A DNA stretch of 16,254 nucleotides, from positions 1 to 16,254 of the forward strand of contig CAVGTF010000035.1 of the NCBI GenBank assembly GCA_963632245.1, in the 5' to 3' direction. This DNA comes from UBA1724 sp963632245 (GTDB taxonomy: Bacteria; Verrucomicrobiota; Lentisphaeria; Oligosphaerales; Oligosphaeraceae). Position numbers and translations under genes: made by a program. Positions 1-6,179 of the stretch are shown piece after piece. Numbering within the stretch: position 1 is the first letter of the stretch; each line of letters opens with the position of its first letter. The notes beneath the pieces were generated by a model that was not told where the DNA came from, did no database searches, and worked only from the letters and a program-made list of their open reading frames with translations.

Positions 1-2
1 CA

Positions 3-488
3 CCCACGGAGGCGGTCGTTTCTTCTGGCGAGTTGGCCACCGCGGATCCCCGGGGATTCTCTTTTCGGGACGAGCAGTCGTTGCGCAAGCAGGCCGCCTT
101 CCGCGCGCCCTCGCAGGATGTCCGGACGGTCTCTACCCAGGGTGGCGAGACCGTGAATGCCTCTCGTCGCAAGCGCTTGGCTCCCATGGAGAGCGAGGTC
201 ACGCAGGTCTGGGTCGCCCCCGAGATGCTCTCCCAGGAGAAACTCCAGGCATTCCTAGAAAAGCATCCTGCTACCACCGCGGGTAGCGCCACTCCCGATG
301 AAAATGGCGTGCTGACCTTCACGATTTTGGCTATGGACACCGAGATCCAGCAGCTGGTGGATACCCTCTTTACCCAGCTTCACTGGAAGCTCCTCTCACC
401 CAATTCCCCCCAGCCCGGCGAATTCCTGAATACCCCAATCGCCGGAGAACCCGTGAAGTATACCATTAAGCTGGTAAGAGGGAATTAG
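3..488 (+). CDS. Hypothetical protein, C-terminal part (5' end outside window)
   Basis: The reading frame is open from base 3 of the window to the TAG at 486-488, so the true start lies upstream. The internal TTG at 33 is only the first possible start codon in view and need not be used. About 161 residues are visible. The first ~60 are low-complexity and polar (Ser/Thr/Arg/Gln-rich, linker-like). The remainder alternates hydrophobic and polar residues like a small alpha/beta domain: VTQVWVAPEML, then a helix-like stretch, GVLTFTILAMDTEIQQLVDTL, and a closing strand YTIKLVRGN. There is no transmembrane segment in the visible part. I do not recognise the family. A linker followed by a small globular domain would suit the extracytoplasmic part of an anti-sigma-factor or similar envelope protein, but that is a guess. 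The gene converges on the PBP gene and is followed by a repeat and a strong terminator. Confidence 0.7.
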   Translation, partial: PTEAVVSSGELATADPRGFSFRDEQSLRKQAAFRAPSQDVRTVSTQGGETVNASRRKRLAPMESEVTQVWVAPEMLSQEKLQAFLEKHPATTAGSATPDENGVLTFTILAMDTEIQQLVDTLFTQLHWKLLSPNSPQPGEFLNTPIAGEPVKYTIKLVRGN

Positions 489-520
489 GTAGGAAGGAGA
501 AGGTAGTAGGGAGTAGGTTT
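486..520 (+). repeat. Degenerate 7-bp periodic tract after the stop codon
   Basis: Starting at the TAG stop, the sequence reads as imperfect heptamers around AGTAGGT (AGGAAGG, AGAAGGT, AGTAGGG, AGTAGGT). A weaker continuation lies beyond the terminator at about 713-735. Seven-base periodicity argues against coding. It resembles the short heptanucleotide tandem repeats known from some bacterial intergenic regions. The function is unknown. Confidence 0.5.
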
Positions 521-521
521 G

Positions 522-626
522 GCCGCTCCGCGGGAATTCTGCCGCTGGGGCGGCGGTACGATTGCCGCCTTTCGGCGGAATAATTTTAGCAGGGGGACGG
601 GTGCGGCAGCCTCCCGTCCTTTGGAT
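522..626 (+). repeat. Three-hairpin intergenic repeat, copy A
   Basis: There are three successive stem-loops. The first is GCCGC/GCGGC near 540-555. The second is CCGCC-TTTC-GGCGG at about 565-578. The third is GACGGG (596-601) pairing with CCCGTC (613-618), with an inner GC/GC pair and a GGCA loop. The conserved tail CGTCCTTTGGAT occupies 615-626. Order, spacing and the segment TAGCAGGGGG match copy B at 4541-4651. It lies 3' of the gene ending at 488, in the same sense as that gene. Confidence 0.75.
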
Positions 627-681
627 GCCCTGCCTAACCAGAAGGCGTATTTAGGCTGGCACCTTGTAGAAATAGAACAGG

Positions 682-711
682 AAAGCGGCGAAGCAATCTT
701 CGCCGCTTTTT
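682..711 (+). terminator. Rho-independent terminator
   Basis: A perfect 12-bp stem pairs AAAGCGGCGAAG (682-693) with its complement (698-709) across a CAAT loop, and the + strand then runs into five T residues (707-711). It should end transcription of the gene finishing at 488. The A residues on the opposite side could also make it work, less well, for the convergent PBP operon. Confidence 0.85.
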
Positions 712-786
712 GCGTATTGGGTAGGTTGGTAGCTAGCGCGTCAATATGGGCGCGCTTGGTGGAATCGCCGGCAAATTCGCGGGAAG

Positions 787-818
787 ATCTCCAAAGGATG
801 GAGGGCTACCGCCCCCGG
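787..818 (-). repeat. Hairpin repeat, copy D (inverted, core only)
   Basis: Read on the minus strand, GGGGGC (816-811), loop GGTA (810-807) and GCCCTC (806-801) form a 6-bp stem with one G-T wobble. The tail CATCCTTTGGAGAT (800-787) follows. This matches the hairpin and tail of copies A and B. It starts about 20 bases after the PBP stop codon and runs in the same sense as the PBP gene, so it would form the 3' end of that transcript. The upstream two hairpins of the full element are not evident here. Confidence 0.7.
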
Positions 819-837
819 ACCCACCCGCCTAATTCCT

Positions 838-2610
838 TTACGGCTTTTCTTCCATTGCCAGCAGGCTCAGGAGCACTTCCCGGGCGACGGGGCCGGCGAC
901 GCGTCCGCCTCCGCCGCCGTGTTCGGCGGTGACGACGACGAGGTATTTCGGGTTATTTGCGGGAGCGGCGGCCACCATCCATGCGTGGGGCTTTTGGCGG
1001 GAGCCAGTTTCGGCGGTGCCGGTCTTTGCGAGAATTGAGACCGCGGGGGTCTTGAGGCTCTGTCCGGTTCCAGTGAGCACGCACTGTTCCATGCCGCTCT
1101 TCACCAGCGTTTGTGCCCAGGCGGGGAAGTCGTGCTGTTTTCGGATTCGGATATCGTCCTGGAGGAAGTATCGTGGTGACAGGAGTTTCCCGGTCAGGGC
1201 GAAATTCATTGCCAGCGCCAGCTGCATGGGCGTTACAATCCATCCGCCCTGTCCGATGGAGCCATTGGCGGCATCGCCGGGATGCCAGACGCGGTCGTTT
1301 TTCCGGGAGGCTTTCACCCACTTGGGACAAAAGGGAACGCCGGTGATCTCCTGTTCGGAGAGATCCCCGCCGGTCTTTTCGCCGAAGCCGAAGAGCTCCG
1401 CGAAGTCATTCCATTGTTCCTGGGTGAACTGGCTCCCCAGGGTGCAGAAGAAGGTATTGCAGGAGTTGGCAATGGCCTCCTTCATGTCCTGTTTTCCGTG
1501 GACATGGGAGCATCCCAACTTACGCTTGCTGGTGATGGGGTAGTATCCCGGGCAGTCCACGGTGCGGATATTGGTGCCGATGCCCTTCTCGAGGGCGTAG
1601 AGTGCCAGGAGGGGTTTCATGACGGAGCCAGGCGGGTAGTATCCGGCGAGGGCGCGGTTCATATCGCCGCCCTTGCCTTGGGAGGCGCTCCCCAGCGGTG
1701 TGGAGGGCGCGGAGTGCATCACCAGCACCTGCCCCGTCTCCATCTCCAGGGCGACTACCGCTCCAGAGAGTCCATTTTGCCGGAAGAGCTCCTCCGCCTT
1801 GTGCTGGGCGGGCAGATAGATTGAGAGACGGCAGTCGTCGCCCTTGGCGGCGGGCTCGTAGTCCAGGACGCTGGCGCGGTAGGAGAGCACGTCGGTCTGC
1901 AACAACTCGGTGCCGGGCTGTCCGCCGAGCAGATAATCCAGCACGCGTTCCATGCCCGTGGCACCGGAGAGCTCCGGCGCATTGGCATTCCAGTAGCGGC
2001 GCTCCTGGCCGCCCTTTGGCGTGGTCCGCCGGACGGATCCCCGGAGCTGTGGCGCGGTCTCTGGCTGGAGATACTCCCGTTTCCAGGAGAGCATGATTTC
2101 GGTTGCGGGGTGTTGTCGGCGCAGGGTGAGCCATCGTGCGCGGGTCTCGGCGGAGACATCCTCCCAGAGTTCCAGGGGCATGGCGGGCTCCTGCCGCAAA
2201 TGCCGCGAGATTCGTTCGCGGGAGGGGAGGCTCGCGTATGCCTCGGGGCCCAGATCGGCGGCCAATGCGGCGATGTGCTCTTCCAGCTTCACCAGCGTGG
2301 TGGCGCGGGTATCCCGGGGATCCCGGACTTGGTCGGGACGGATCACGATGGCGTAGCTGGGACGCGTCACATTCAGGGGCGTCCCCATGCGATCCTGCAA
2401 TTCCCCGCGGCACGCCGGAACATATACTAGGCGGCTCTGCTCCCGCAGCGCCTTCTCCGTCAACGCGCGATCAGGGCGCAATTGATACCAGGCCACGACT
2501 CCCACCAGCCCCAGGAAGAGCGCCGTCACCGCCAAGCGCAATCCCGGCACGACGCCGCGGCCAGGGCGACCCGCGCGATCCTCCTTTGACTGACGCTCAC
2601 TCTCTTTCAT
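838..2610 (-). CDS. mrdA: Penicillin-binding protein 2-like DD-transpeptidase
   Basis: This is a class B penicillin-binding protein of 590 residues, a normal length for PBP2. It cross-links peptidoglycan in the periplasm, typically with the elongation (Rod) machinery. A short basic cytoplasmic N-terminus is followed by one membrane anchor (about residues 24-42). Next comes the family's dimerisation-domain motif RGELQDRMGTPL (about 68-79), where RGxIxDRxGxxL is usual. The transpeptidase domain has all three active-site motifs: SVMK with nucleophile Ser329, SCN (Ser383-Asn385) and KTG (529-531). The ATG is preceded by AGGAG five bases upstream, which supports this start. It lies 39 bases downstream of the RNA methyltransferase gene on the same strand and is probably co-transcribed with it. 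RodA is not adjacent, so the PBP2 rather than FtsI assignment rests on overall appearance; the transpeptidase function itself is secure. Confidence 0.88.
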   Translation of the reverse strand: MKESERQSKEDRAGRPGRGVVPGLRLAVTALFLGLVGVVAWYQLRPDRALTEKALREQSRLVYVPACRGELQDRMGTPLNVTRPSYAIVIRPDQVRDPRDTRATTLVKLEEHIAALAADLGPEAYASLPSRERISRHLRQEPAMPLELWEDVSAETRARWLTLRRQHPATEIMLSWKREYLQPETAPQLRGSVRRTTPKGGQERRYWNANAPELSGATGMERVLDYLLGGQPGTELLQTDVLSYRASVLDYEPAAKGDDCRLSIYLPAQHKAEELFRQNGLSGAVVALEMETGQVLVMHSAPSTPLGSASQGKGGDMNRALAGYYPPGSVMKPLLALYALEKGIGTNIRTVDCPGYYPITSKRKLGCSHVHGKQDMKEAIANSCNTFFCTLGSQFTQEQWNDFAELFGFGEKTGGDLSEQEITGVPFCPKWVKASRKNDRVWHPGDAANGSIGQGGWIVTPMQLALAMNFALTGKLLSPRYFLQDDIRIRKQHDFPAWAQTLVKSGMEQCVLTGTGQSLKTPAVSILAKTGTAETGSRQKPHAWMVAAAPANNPKYLVVVTAEHGGGGGRVAGPVAREVLLSLLAMEEKP

Positions 2611-2649
2611 GGACTCCTGGACACCGAGGACCGCCGCCCTGCCCCGTCT

Positions 2650-3510
2650 TTAGCAATCGGCGGAATCAGGGACGCGGCCGGGATCCTTCAGGAGACCGGC
2701 GGCCAGGCGCTGTCGGACCACCTCATAGAGAAGAATCGAGGTGGCGGTGGAGACATTCAGGGAATCCGCCTCGCCCAGCATGGGGAGTCGAACCACCAGG
2801 TCCGCCTGCTGGATCCAGGGCTTTGTGAGACCGAATTGTTCGGCGCCCACCACCACGGCTACGGGCTTCGTCAGATCCACCTGCGTATAGAGGGTATCCA
2901 CGTGAGGAGAGGTCGCCAGGATCCGGATGCCCTGCTGCTTAAGCCAGGGAATGGTCTCCTGGGTGGTCGCCTCCGCCACGGGAAGCGTGAAGAGATTCCC
3001 GGTGCTGGCACGCACCACATTGGGATTGAAGAGATCCGTACGGGAATCGCAGAGGATCAGTCCATTCACCTGGACGGCATCGGAGGAGCGCATGATGGTT
3101 CCCAGGTTGCCGGGCTTCTCGATCTGTTCTGCCACCAGATAGAAGGGATTGTCCACGCGCTTCAGGTCTTTCAGCGTGCGATGGATCTGTGGTCCTACGC
3201 CCAGGAGTCCCTCCGGACGGTCCCGATAGCACATCTTCTCGAAGGCGGCGGGCGCCACGCGGATCAGCCGCGCTCCCCGGTCAGCCCACTGTTGCAGAAG
3301 CTCCTCCTCGTGGTGCTTTTCGGCGGGGAACATCTCCGGGCAGACGAAGATCTCTTTCAGGGGATAATCGCCCGCCAAAGCGCGGACCAGGGCGCGGTAG
3401 CCCTCAGCCAGCACAACCTGGCTGTCATCCCGGTCCGGACGATCCCGCCACCGCACTACCTGCTTCACCTTCGGATTCTGCAGACTCGTCAGTTCTTCGT
3501 GAAAACGCAT
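2650..3510 (-). CDS. SpoU/TrmH-family RNA 2'-O-ribose methyltransferase
   Basis: A 286-residue protein of the SPOUT class that transfers a methyl group from S-adenosylmethionine to a ribose 2'-OH of rRNA or tRNA. The N-terminal ~110 residues look like the SpoU substrate-binding domain (LTSLQNPKVKQ…VLAEGYRALVRAL). The catalytic knot follows with its three motifs: motif 1 EKPGNLGTIMRSSDA (about 131-145, with Asn135 and the catalytic-type Arg141), motif 2 VVGAEQFGLT (220-229) and motif 3 LPMLGEADSLNVSTATSILLYE (about 242-263). I chose the ATG at 3510 over the in-frame TTG at 3522 because MRFHEELTSLQNPKVK is the usual family beginning; GGGAAG precedes it. The target nucleotide cannot be read from sequence (RlmB-, TsnR- or TrmH-like are all possible). 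It is first in an operon with the PBP gene. Confidence 0.88.
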   Translation of the reverse strand: MRFHEELTSLQNPKVKQVVRWRDRPDRDDSQVVLAEGYRALVRALAGDYPLKEIFVCPEMFPAEKHHEEELLQQWADRGARLIRVAPAAFEKMCYRDRPEGLLGVGPQIHRTLKDLKRVDNPFYLVAEQIEKPGNLGTIMRSSDAVQVNGLILCDSRTDLFNPNVVRASTGNLFTLPVAEATTQETIPWLKQQGIRILATSPHVDTLYTQVDLTKPVAVVVGAEQFGLTKPWIQQADLVVRLPMLGEADSLNVSTATSILLYEVVRQRLAAGLLKDPGRVPDSADC

Positions 3511-3522
3511 CTTTCTTCCCAA

Positions 3523-3528
3523 ATTATA
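3523..3528 (-). promoter_or_regulatory. Possible -10 box for the RNA methyltransferase operon
   Basis: The minus strand reads a perfect TATAAT thirteen bases upstream of the ATG, which would give an almost leaderless transcript starting near 3516. The only TTGACA (minus strand 3544-3539) is just 10 bases away, too close for a standard -35, and nothing good lies at 17. It is therefore only a candidate. Confidence 0.3.
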
Positions 3529-3542
3529 TTCTGAAGGCTGTC

Positions 3543-3567
3543 AAAAAAGGAGGCGTGAGGCCTCCTT
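3543..3567 (-). terminator. Terminator-shaped hairpin in the upstream region of the RNA methyltransferase
   Basis: On the minus strand AAGGAGGC (3567-3560) pairs with GCCTCCTT (3554-3547) across a five-base loop, followed by six T residues (3548-3543, overlapping the stem end). This is a textbook intrinsic terminator. It points into the methyltransferase gene, whose start is only about 35 bases further on. It may be an attenuator of a longer leader, or a stop for antisense transcription coming through cdsA. On the + strand it lacks a T run. Confidence 0.65.
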
Positions 3568-3657
3568 CCAAATGCACGCCGGGTAAGATAATGCCTGCCT
3601 GTGGCACCGCCCCCGCGCGCCCCCGCAAATCACCCTCTTTCCAACCGGACTACCACC

Positions 3658-4491
3658 ATGCTTCGCGAACGCCTAAAGGTCGCTATCCCGCTCCTCGCCG
3701 TCGTCTTCCTCTGCTTCTTCCTACCTGGAAACTGGGGACGGAGCGCGTTTGCGCTGTTGGCGGCGGTGTTGCTCTTTGGCGCGAACCACGAGGGCTGCCA
3801 GCTCTGCGGCTTCCTTCCCTGGAAGAAGGAGGAGCTCCTCCTGGATGCCTTCGCACTGGCGCTCATCGGGAATGCCTGGATGCAGTTCTTCCCCGGACCA
3901 GTGCTACTCATGGTGTTCCTCCTTTTGGCATTCGCGCTCTATTTCGGACAGGAGGTCACCCGAAAGAGCCTGAAGAATACGGCGAAAGTGATTCTGGTGG
4001 GCACGTTGGTCTGCTGGGCGCTCTCCTTCATGGCGCAGATCTTCTATCAGTTCGGCCCCACCGGCCCCGCATTGCTGGCATTCCTGGTGGTGGTCACGAA
4101 AGTGGCCGATATCGGTGCCTATGCTGCCGGAAGCGCCACCGCGAAGCTCCCAGGCGGAAACCACAAGCTGTGCCCCTTCGTCAGCCCCAAGAAGAGCTGG
4201 GAGGGACTCCTGGGTGGCATCGCCGCCTCCGTGGTCGTCGCCGAGCTCTTTGTGATCTTCGGACATAACTCCATGATGGTCGGCGTCCTGGATCTAACCT
4301 GGCTTAACGCCATCCTCCTGGGATTTGTGGCAGCCACTGTCGGACTCCTGGGCGATCTCTGCGAGTCACTCCTGAAACGCGCCGCCGGCGCCAAGGACTC
4401 CGGGAAGATCCCCGGATTGGGCGGCGTCCTAGATATGGTCGATAGCCTGCTCCCCATGGGAGCGCTGCTCTATGCGTGGTTGTCGTGCTAA
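3658..4491 (+). CDS. cdsA: Phosphatidate cytidylyltransferase
   Basis: This 277-residue integral membrane enzyme makes CDP-diacylglycerol from phosphatidate and CTP, the branch-point precursor of bacterial phospholipids. Several hydrophobic segments (about residues 8-23, 28-44, 60-78, 81-97, 109-128, 137-156, 185-201 and 215-232) precede the C-terminal signature. KVADIGAYAAG (148-158) and SPKKSWEG (176-183) are family motifs. The signature reads SLLKRAAGAKDSGKIPGLGG and continues with the acidic residues Asp259 and Asp262. The classical His of PGHGG is Leu and the Arg of LDRxD is Met. I recall similar variants in PVC-type bacteria, and the Lys-Asp and acidic residues are intact. The ATG at 3658 is chosen over the upstream GTG at 3601 because the membrane protein starts naturally there. 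No Shine-Dalgarno is visible. GATAAT at 3587-3592 might be a -10. Confidence 0.9.
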   Translation: MLRERLKVAIPLLAVVFLCFFLPGNWGRSAFALLAAVLLFGANHEGCQLCGFLPWKKEELLLDAFALALIGNAWMQFFPGPVLLMVFLLLAFALYFGQEVTRKSLKNTAKVILVGTLVCWALSFMAQIFYQFGPTGPALLAFLVVVTKVADIGAYAAGSATAKLPGGNHKLCPFVSPKKSWEGLLGGIAASVVVAELFVIFGHNSMMVGVLDLTWLNAILLGFVAATVGLLGDLCESLLKRAAGAKDSGKIPGLGGVLDMVDSLLPMGALLYAWLSC

Positions 4492-4533
4492 TTGATTCGT
4501 ACTTAGCAGGTTAGTGGATAGTGATTAGCCTAT
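4492..4533 (+). repeat. Degenerate 7-bp periodic tract after cdsA
   Basis: From the cdsA stop the sequence divides into imperfect heptamers such as TTAGCAG, GTTAGTG, GATAGTG and ATTAGCC. A related stretch (TTAGTGG … CTAGTCTAT) recurs at 4709-4732, on the far side of repeat copy B, so the element is loosely bracketed by similar tracts. No coding potential is seen. Confidence 0.45.
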
Positions 4534-4540
4534 ATGGAGC

Positions 4541-4651
4541 CTGCGGCGCATTTCCGCGGTTTTGAAACCGCGGTACCAATACCGCCGCATAGAGCGCGGC
4601 GGAAGGGCGCTAGCAGGGGGGCGGGGGCGGCAGCCCCCGTCCTTTGGATAT
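4541..4651 (+). repeat. Three-hairpin intergenic repeat, copy B (best formed)
   Basis: Three perfect stem-loops lie in tandem. CCGCGGTTT (4554-4562) pairs with AAACCGCGG (4565-4573). CCGCCGC (4582-4588) pairs with GCGGCGG (4596-4602). CGGGGGC (4622-4628) pairs with GCCCCCG (4633-4639) around GGCA. The tail CGTCCTTTGGATAT fills 4638-4651. The element sits 50 bases after the cdsA stop in the same sense as cdsA. Sequence and order match copy A. Confidence 0.8.
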
Positions 4652-4656
4652 TTTTG

Positions 4657-4676
4657 AAAGGGCGAAGAGCCTTTTT
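4657..4676 (+). terminator. Probable terminator of cdsA
   Basis: AAAGGGC (4657-4663) pairs with GCCTTTT (4669-4675) with one G-T wobble around a GAAGA loop, and the + strand is T-rich beyond it. It follows repeat copy B directly. The remaining bases to 4801 hold a T/C-rich stretch and a second 7-bp-like tract; I see no gene there. Confidence 0.6.
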
Positions 4677-4801
4677 CCTCTTTTCCCCCGTGCCCCCCGG
4701 TTTGGTATTTAGTGGACTATTGGCTAGTCTATTCGGGGCAACAGGCGGCGGGAGAGCCGCGCAGCGACCTTATAGCCAGCCACCAGACTGCCAGGTGTCA
4801 A

Positions 4802-6163
4802 TTAGCGTCTTTTTTCGGCGTCGAGGCGGAAGAATCGTGCGCCGTGTCGGGGGACGGTGAACTCGAATTTCTCTTCGAATTCGCCGAGATCGGCGCGTTC
4901 GAGGAGATCGAAGATCGCGACTTTTCCGGCGAGATCCAGCTTATAGAATCCGGCATTGAAGGCGTGTGGCTCGTCGCTGGCGTTATAGAGGGCGAGGTAG
5001 CGCGAGGGTCCATTTGCGGTATCGCAGTCCTTCACCAGGATATAGGTCTCGCCTGCGCGCAGGACCACGCGGGGCTGTGCGCCCAGGTCATTCTGGTTCA
5101 TGCCGATCAAGAAGGGATTGGTGAGCAGTGCCAGAGTGATATCGTCTATCTGGCGCACATCGCTGCCGATCAGCAGGGGTGACGAGAAGAAGCACCACAG
5201 TCCGAAGTGTGTTTGCTGCTCCTCGTATTCCAGGCCAGTGTCGTAGGCGGCGACGGTCTTGGTCTTGCCAACGATATGCCCCACTTCCATCATGTCCATG
5301 TCGTTGTAGTGACCGAGGCTCATGAAAGGAGTCAGCGGAATATTCTCGTCGATGATCTGTTTCACGCTAGGCCAGTTTGCCTGGATATCGCCGGTGGTTC
5401 GCCAGGACTCCGCGACGCGCCGTGCCCATTCGCCAGGGAAGGTCCAGCGGCAGATATTCATGCGGACGCCCGGCTTGACGCGGTCGATGGCGTGTCGGAT
5501 CGCCGTGTAGCGCTCCTGGGGATCCAGGTTCTGGCGCTCGCCGCCACAGAAGTCGATTTTGATGAAATCGAAATCCATCTCGCGGAAGTAGAATTCGGCA
5601 TCCTGGTCGTCATGACCGAAAAATCCGGCACCGTGTCCGCCCACATCGTTGTCGCAGAGGCTCCCGCAGGTATCCGAGCCCGCGTCGGAGTAGATGCCCG
5701 CCTTCATGCCCAGTGCGTGGATCCGGTCCACCACAGGCTTCAGACCGCGGGGGAAGCGTACCGGATTGACGCGGAGCTTTCCGGATTCGTCGCGACCATG
5801 GAAGAATCCGTCGTCGATATTGACATAGCGGAAGCCGGCGTCGCGCAGTCCGTTGGCCGCCATGGTTTCGGCGACGCCGATGATGATGTCCTCGGAGATA
5901 TTGACGCGGTAGGTATTCCAGCTGGACCACCCCATGAGCGGGCGCTGCACGCCGCCCGTCTTCGCATCCGCCGCCTTCTCCATCAGGGAAAATGCGCGCT
6001 GAGCCATCCTCGGGTAGTCCGCCTCCGAGACTCTCGAAATATTGATGAACGCCGTCTTGGCGTCGGGCGAAATGCGCATGCGGTAGGGGCATTTCGGGCA
6101 GTCATTCGGCTTGACCGTCAGGTCTCCCCGTGTCAAAGTCGCATAGTTGGAAGAGGAATTCAT
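4802..6163 (-). CDS. GH27-family alpha-galactosidase-like glycoside hydrolase
   Basis: A 453-residue (beta/alpha)8 retaining glycosidase of the melibiase (GH27/36 clan D) type, expected to remove terminal alpha-galactosyl (or alpha-N-acetylgalactosaminyl or beta-arabinopyranosyl) units. The barrel begins at about residue 77 with MGWSSWNTY. It continues with YVNIDDGFF (113-121), MKAGIYSDAG (about 153-162), and FIKIDFCGG carrying the likely nucleophile Asp204. WRTTGD gives the likely acid/base Asp259. A C-terminal beta domain (about 360-453) follows. No signal peptide is seen, so it is probably cytoplasmic. An unusual ~75-residue N-terminal extension contains CPKC and matches no module I recognise. 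The ATG at 6163 lies 16 bases after the GH3 stop, with no Shine-Dalgarno, suggesting translational coupling. A TTG at 6172 would add three residues. Confidence 0.87.
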   Translation of the reverse strand: MNSSSNYATLTRGDLTVKPNDCPKCPYRMRISPDAKTAFINISRVSEADYPRMAQRAFSLMEKAADAKTGGVQRPLMGWSSWNTYRVNISEDIIIGVAETMAANGLRDAGFRYVNIDDGFFHGRDESGKLRVNPVRFPRGLKPVVDRIHALGMKAGIYSDAGSDTCGSLCDNDVGGHGAGFFGHDDQDAEFYFREMDFDFIKIDFCGGERQNLDPQERYTAIRHAIDRVKPGVRMNICRWTFPGEWARRVAESWRTTGDIQANWPSVKQIIDENIPLTPFMSLGHYNDMDMMEVGHIVGKTKTVAAYDTGLEYEEQQTHFGLWCFFSSPLLIGSDVRQIDDITLALLTNPFLIGMNQNDLGAQPRVVLRAGETYILVKDCDTANGPSRYLALYNASDEPHAFNAGFYKLDLAGKVAIFDLLERADLGEFEEKFEFTVPRHGARFFRLDAEKRR

Positions 6164-6179
6164 TTTGGGCAACTGGGTG

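Noticed and set aside
519..932. A 137-codon + strand open frame covering the intergenic region
   Set aside because: It runs through the repeat, the terminator and into the PBP gene in antisense. The product is Arg/Pro-rich low complexity with no motif.
3601..3657. Upstream GTG start extending CdsA by 19 residues
   Set aside because: The added Pro/Arg/Asn-rich residues are unlike a CdsA N-terminus, while the ATG at 3658 begins a natural membrane protein start.
4534..4860. A 108-codon + strand open frame downstream of cdsA
   Set aside because: It translates the three-hairpin repeat and terminator and overlaps the end of the GH27 gene. Its composition is that of translated GC-rich repeats.
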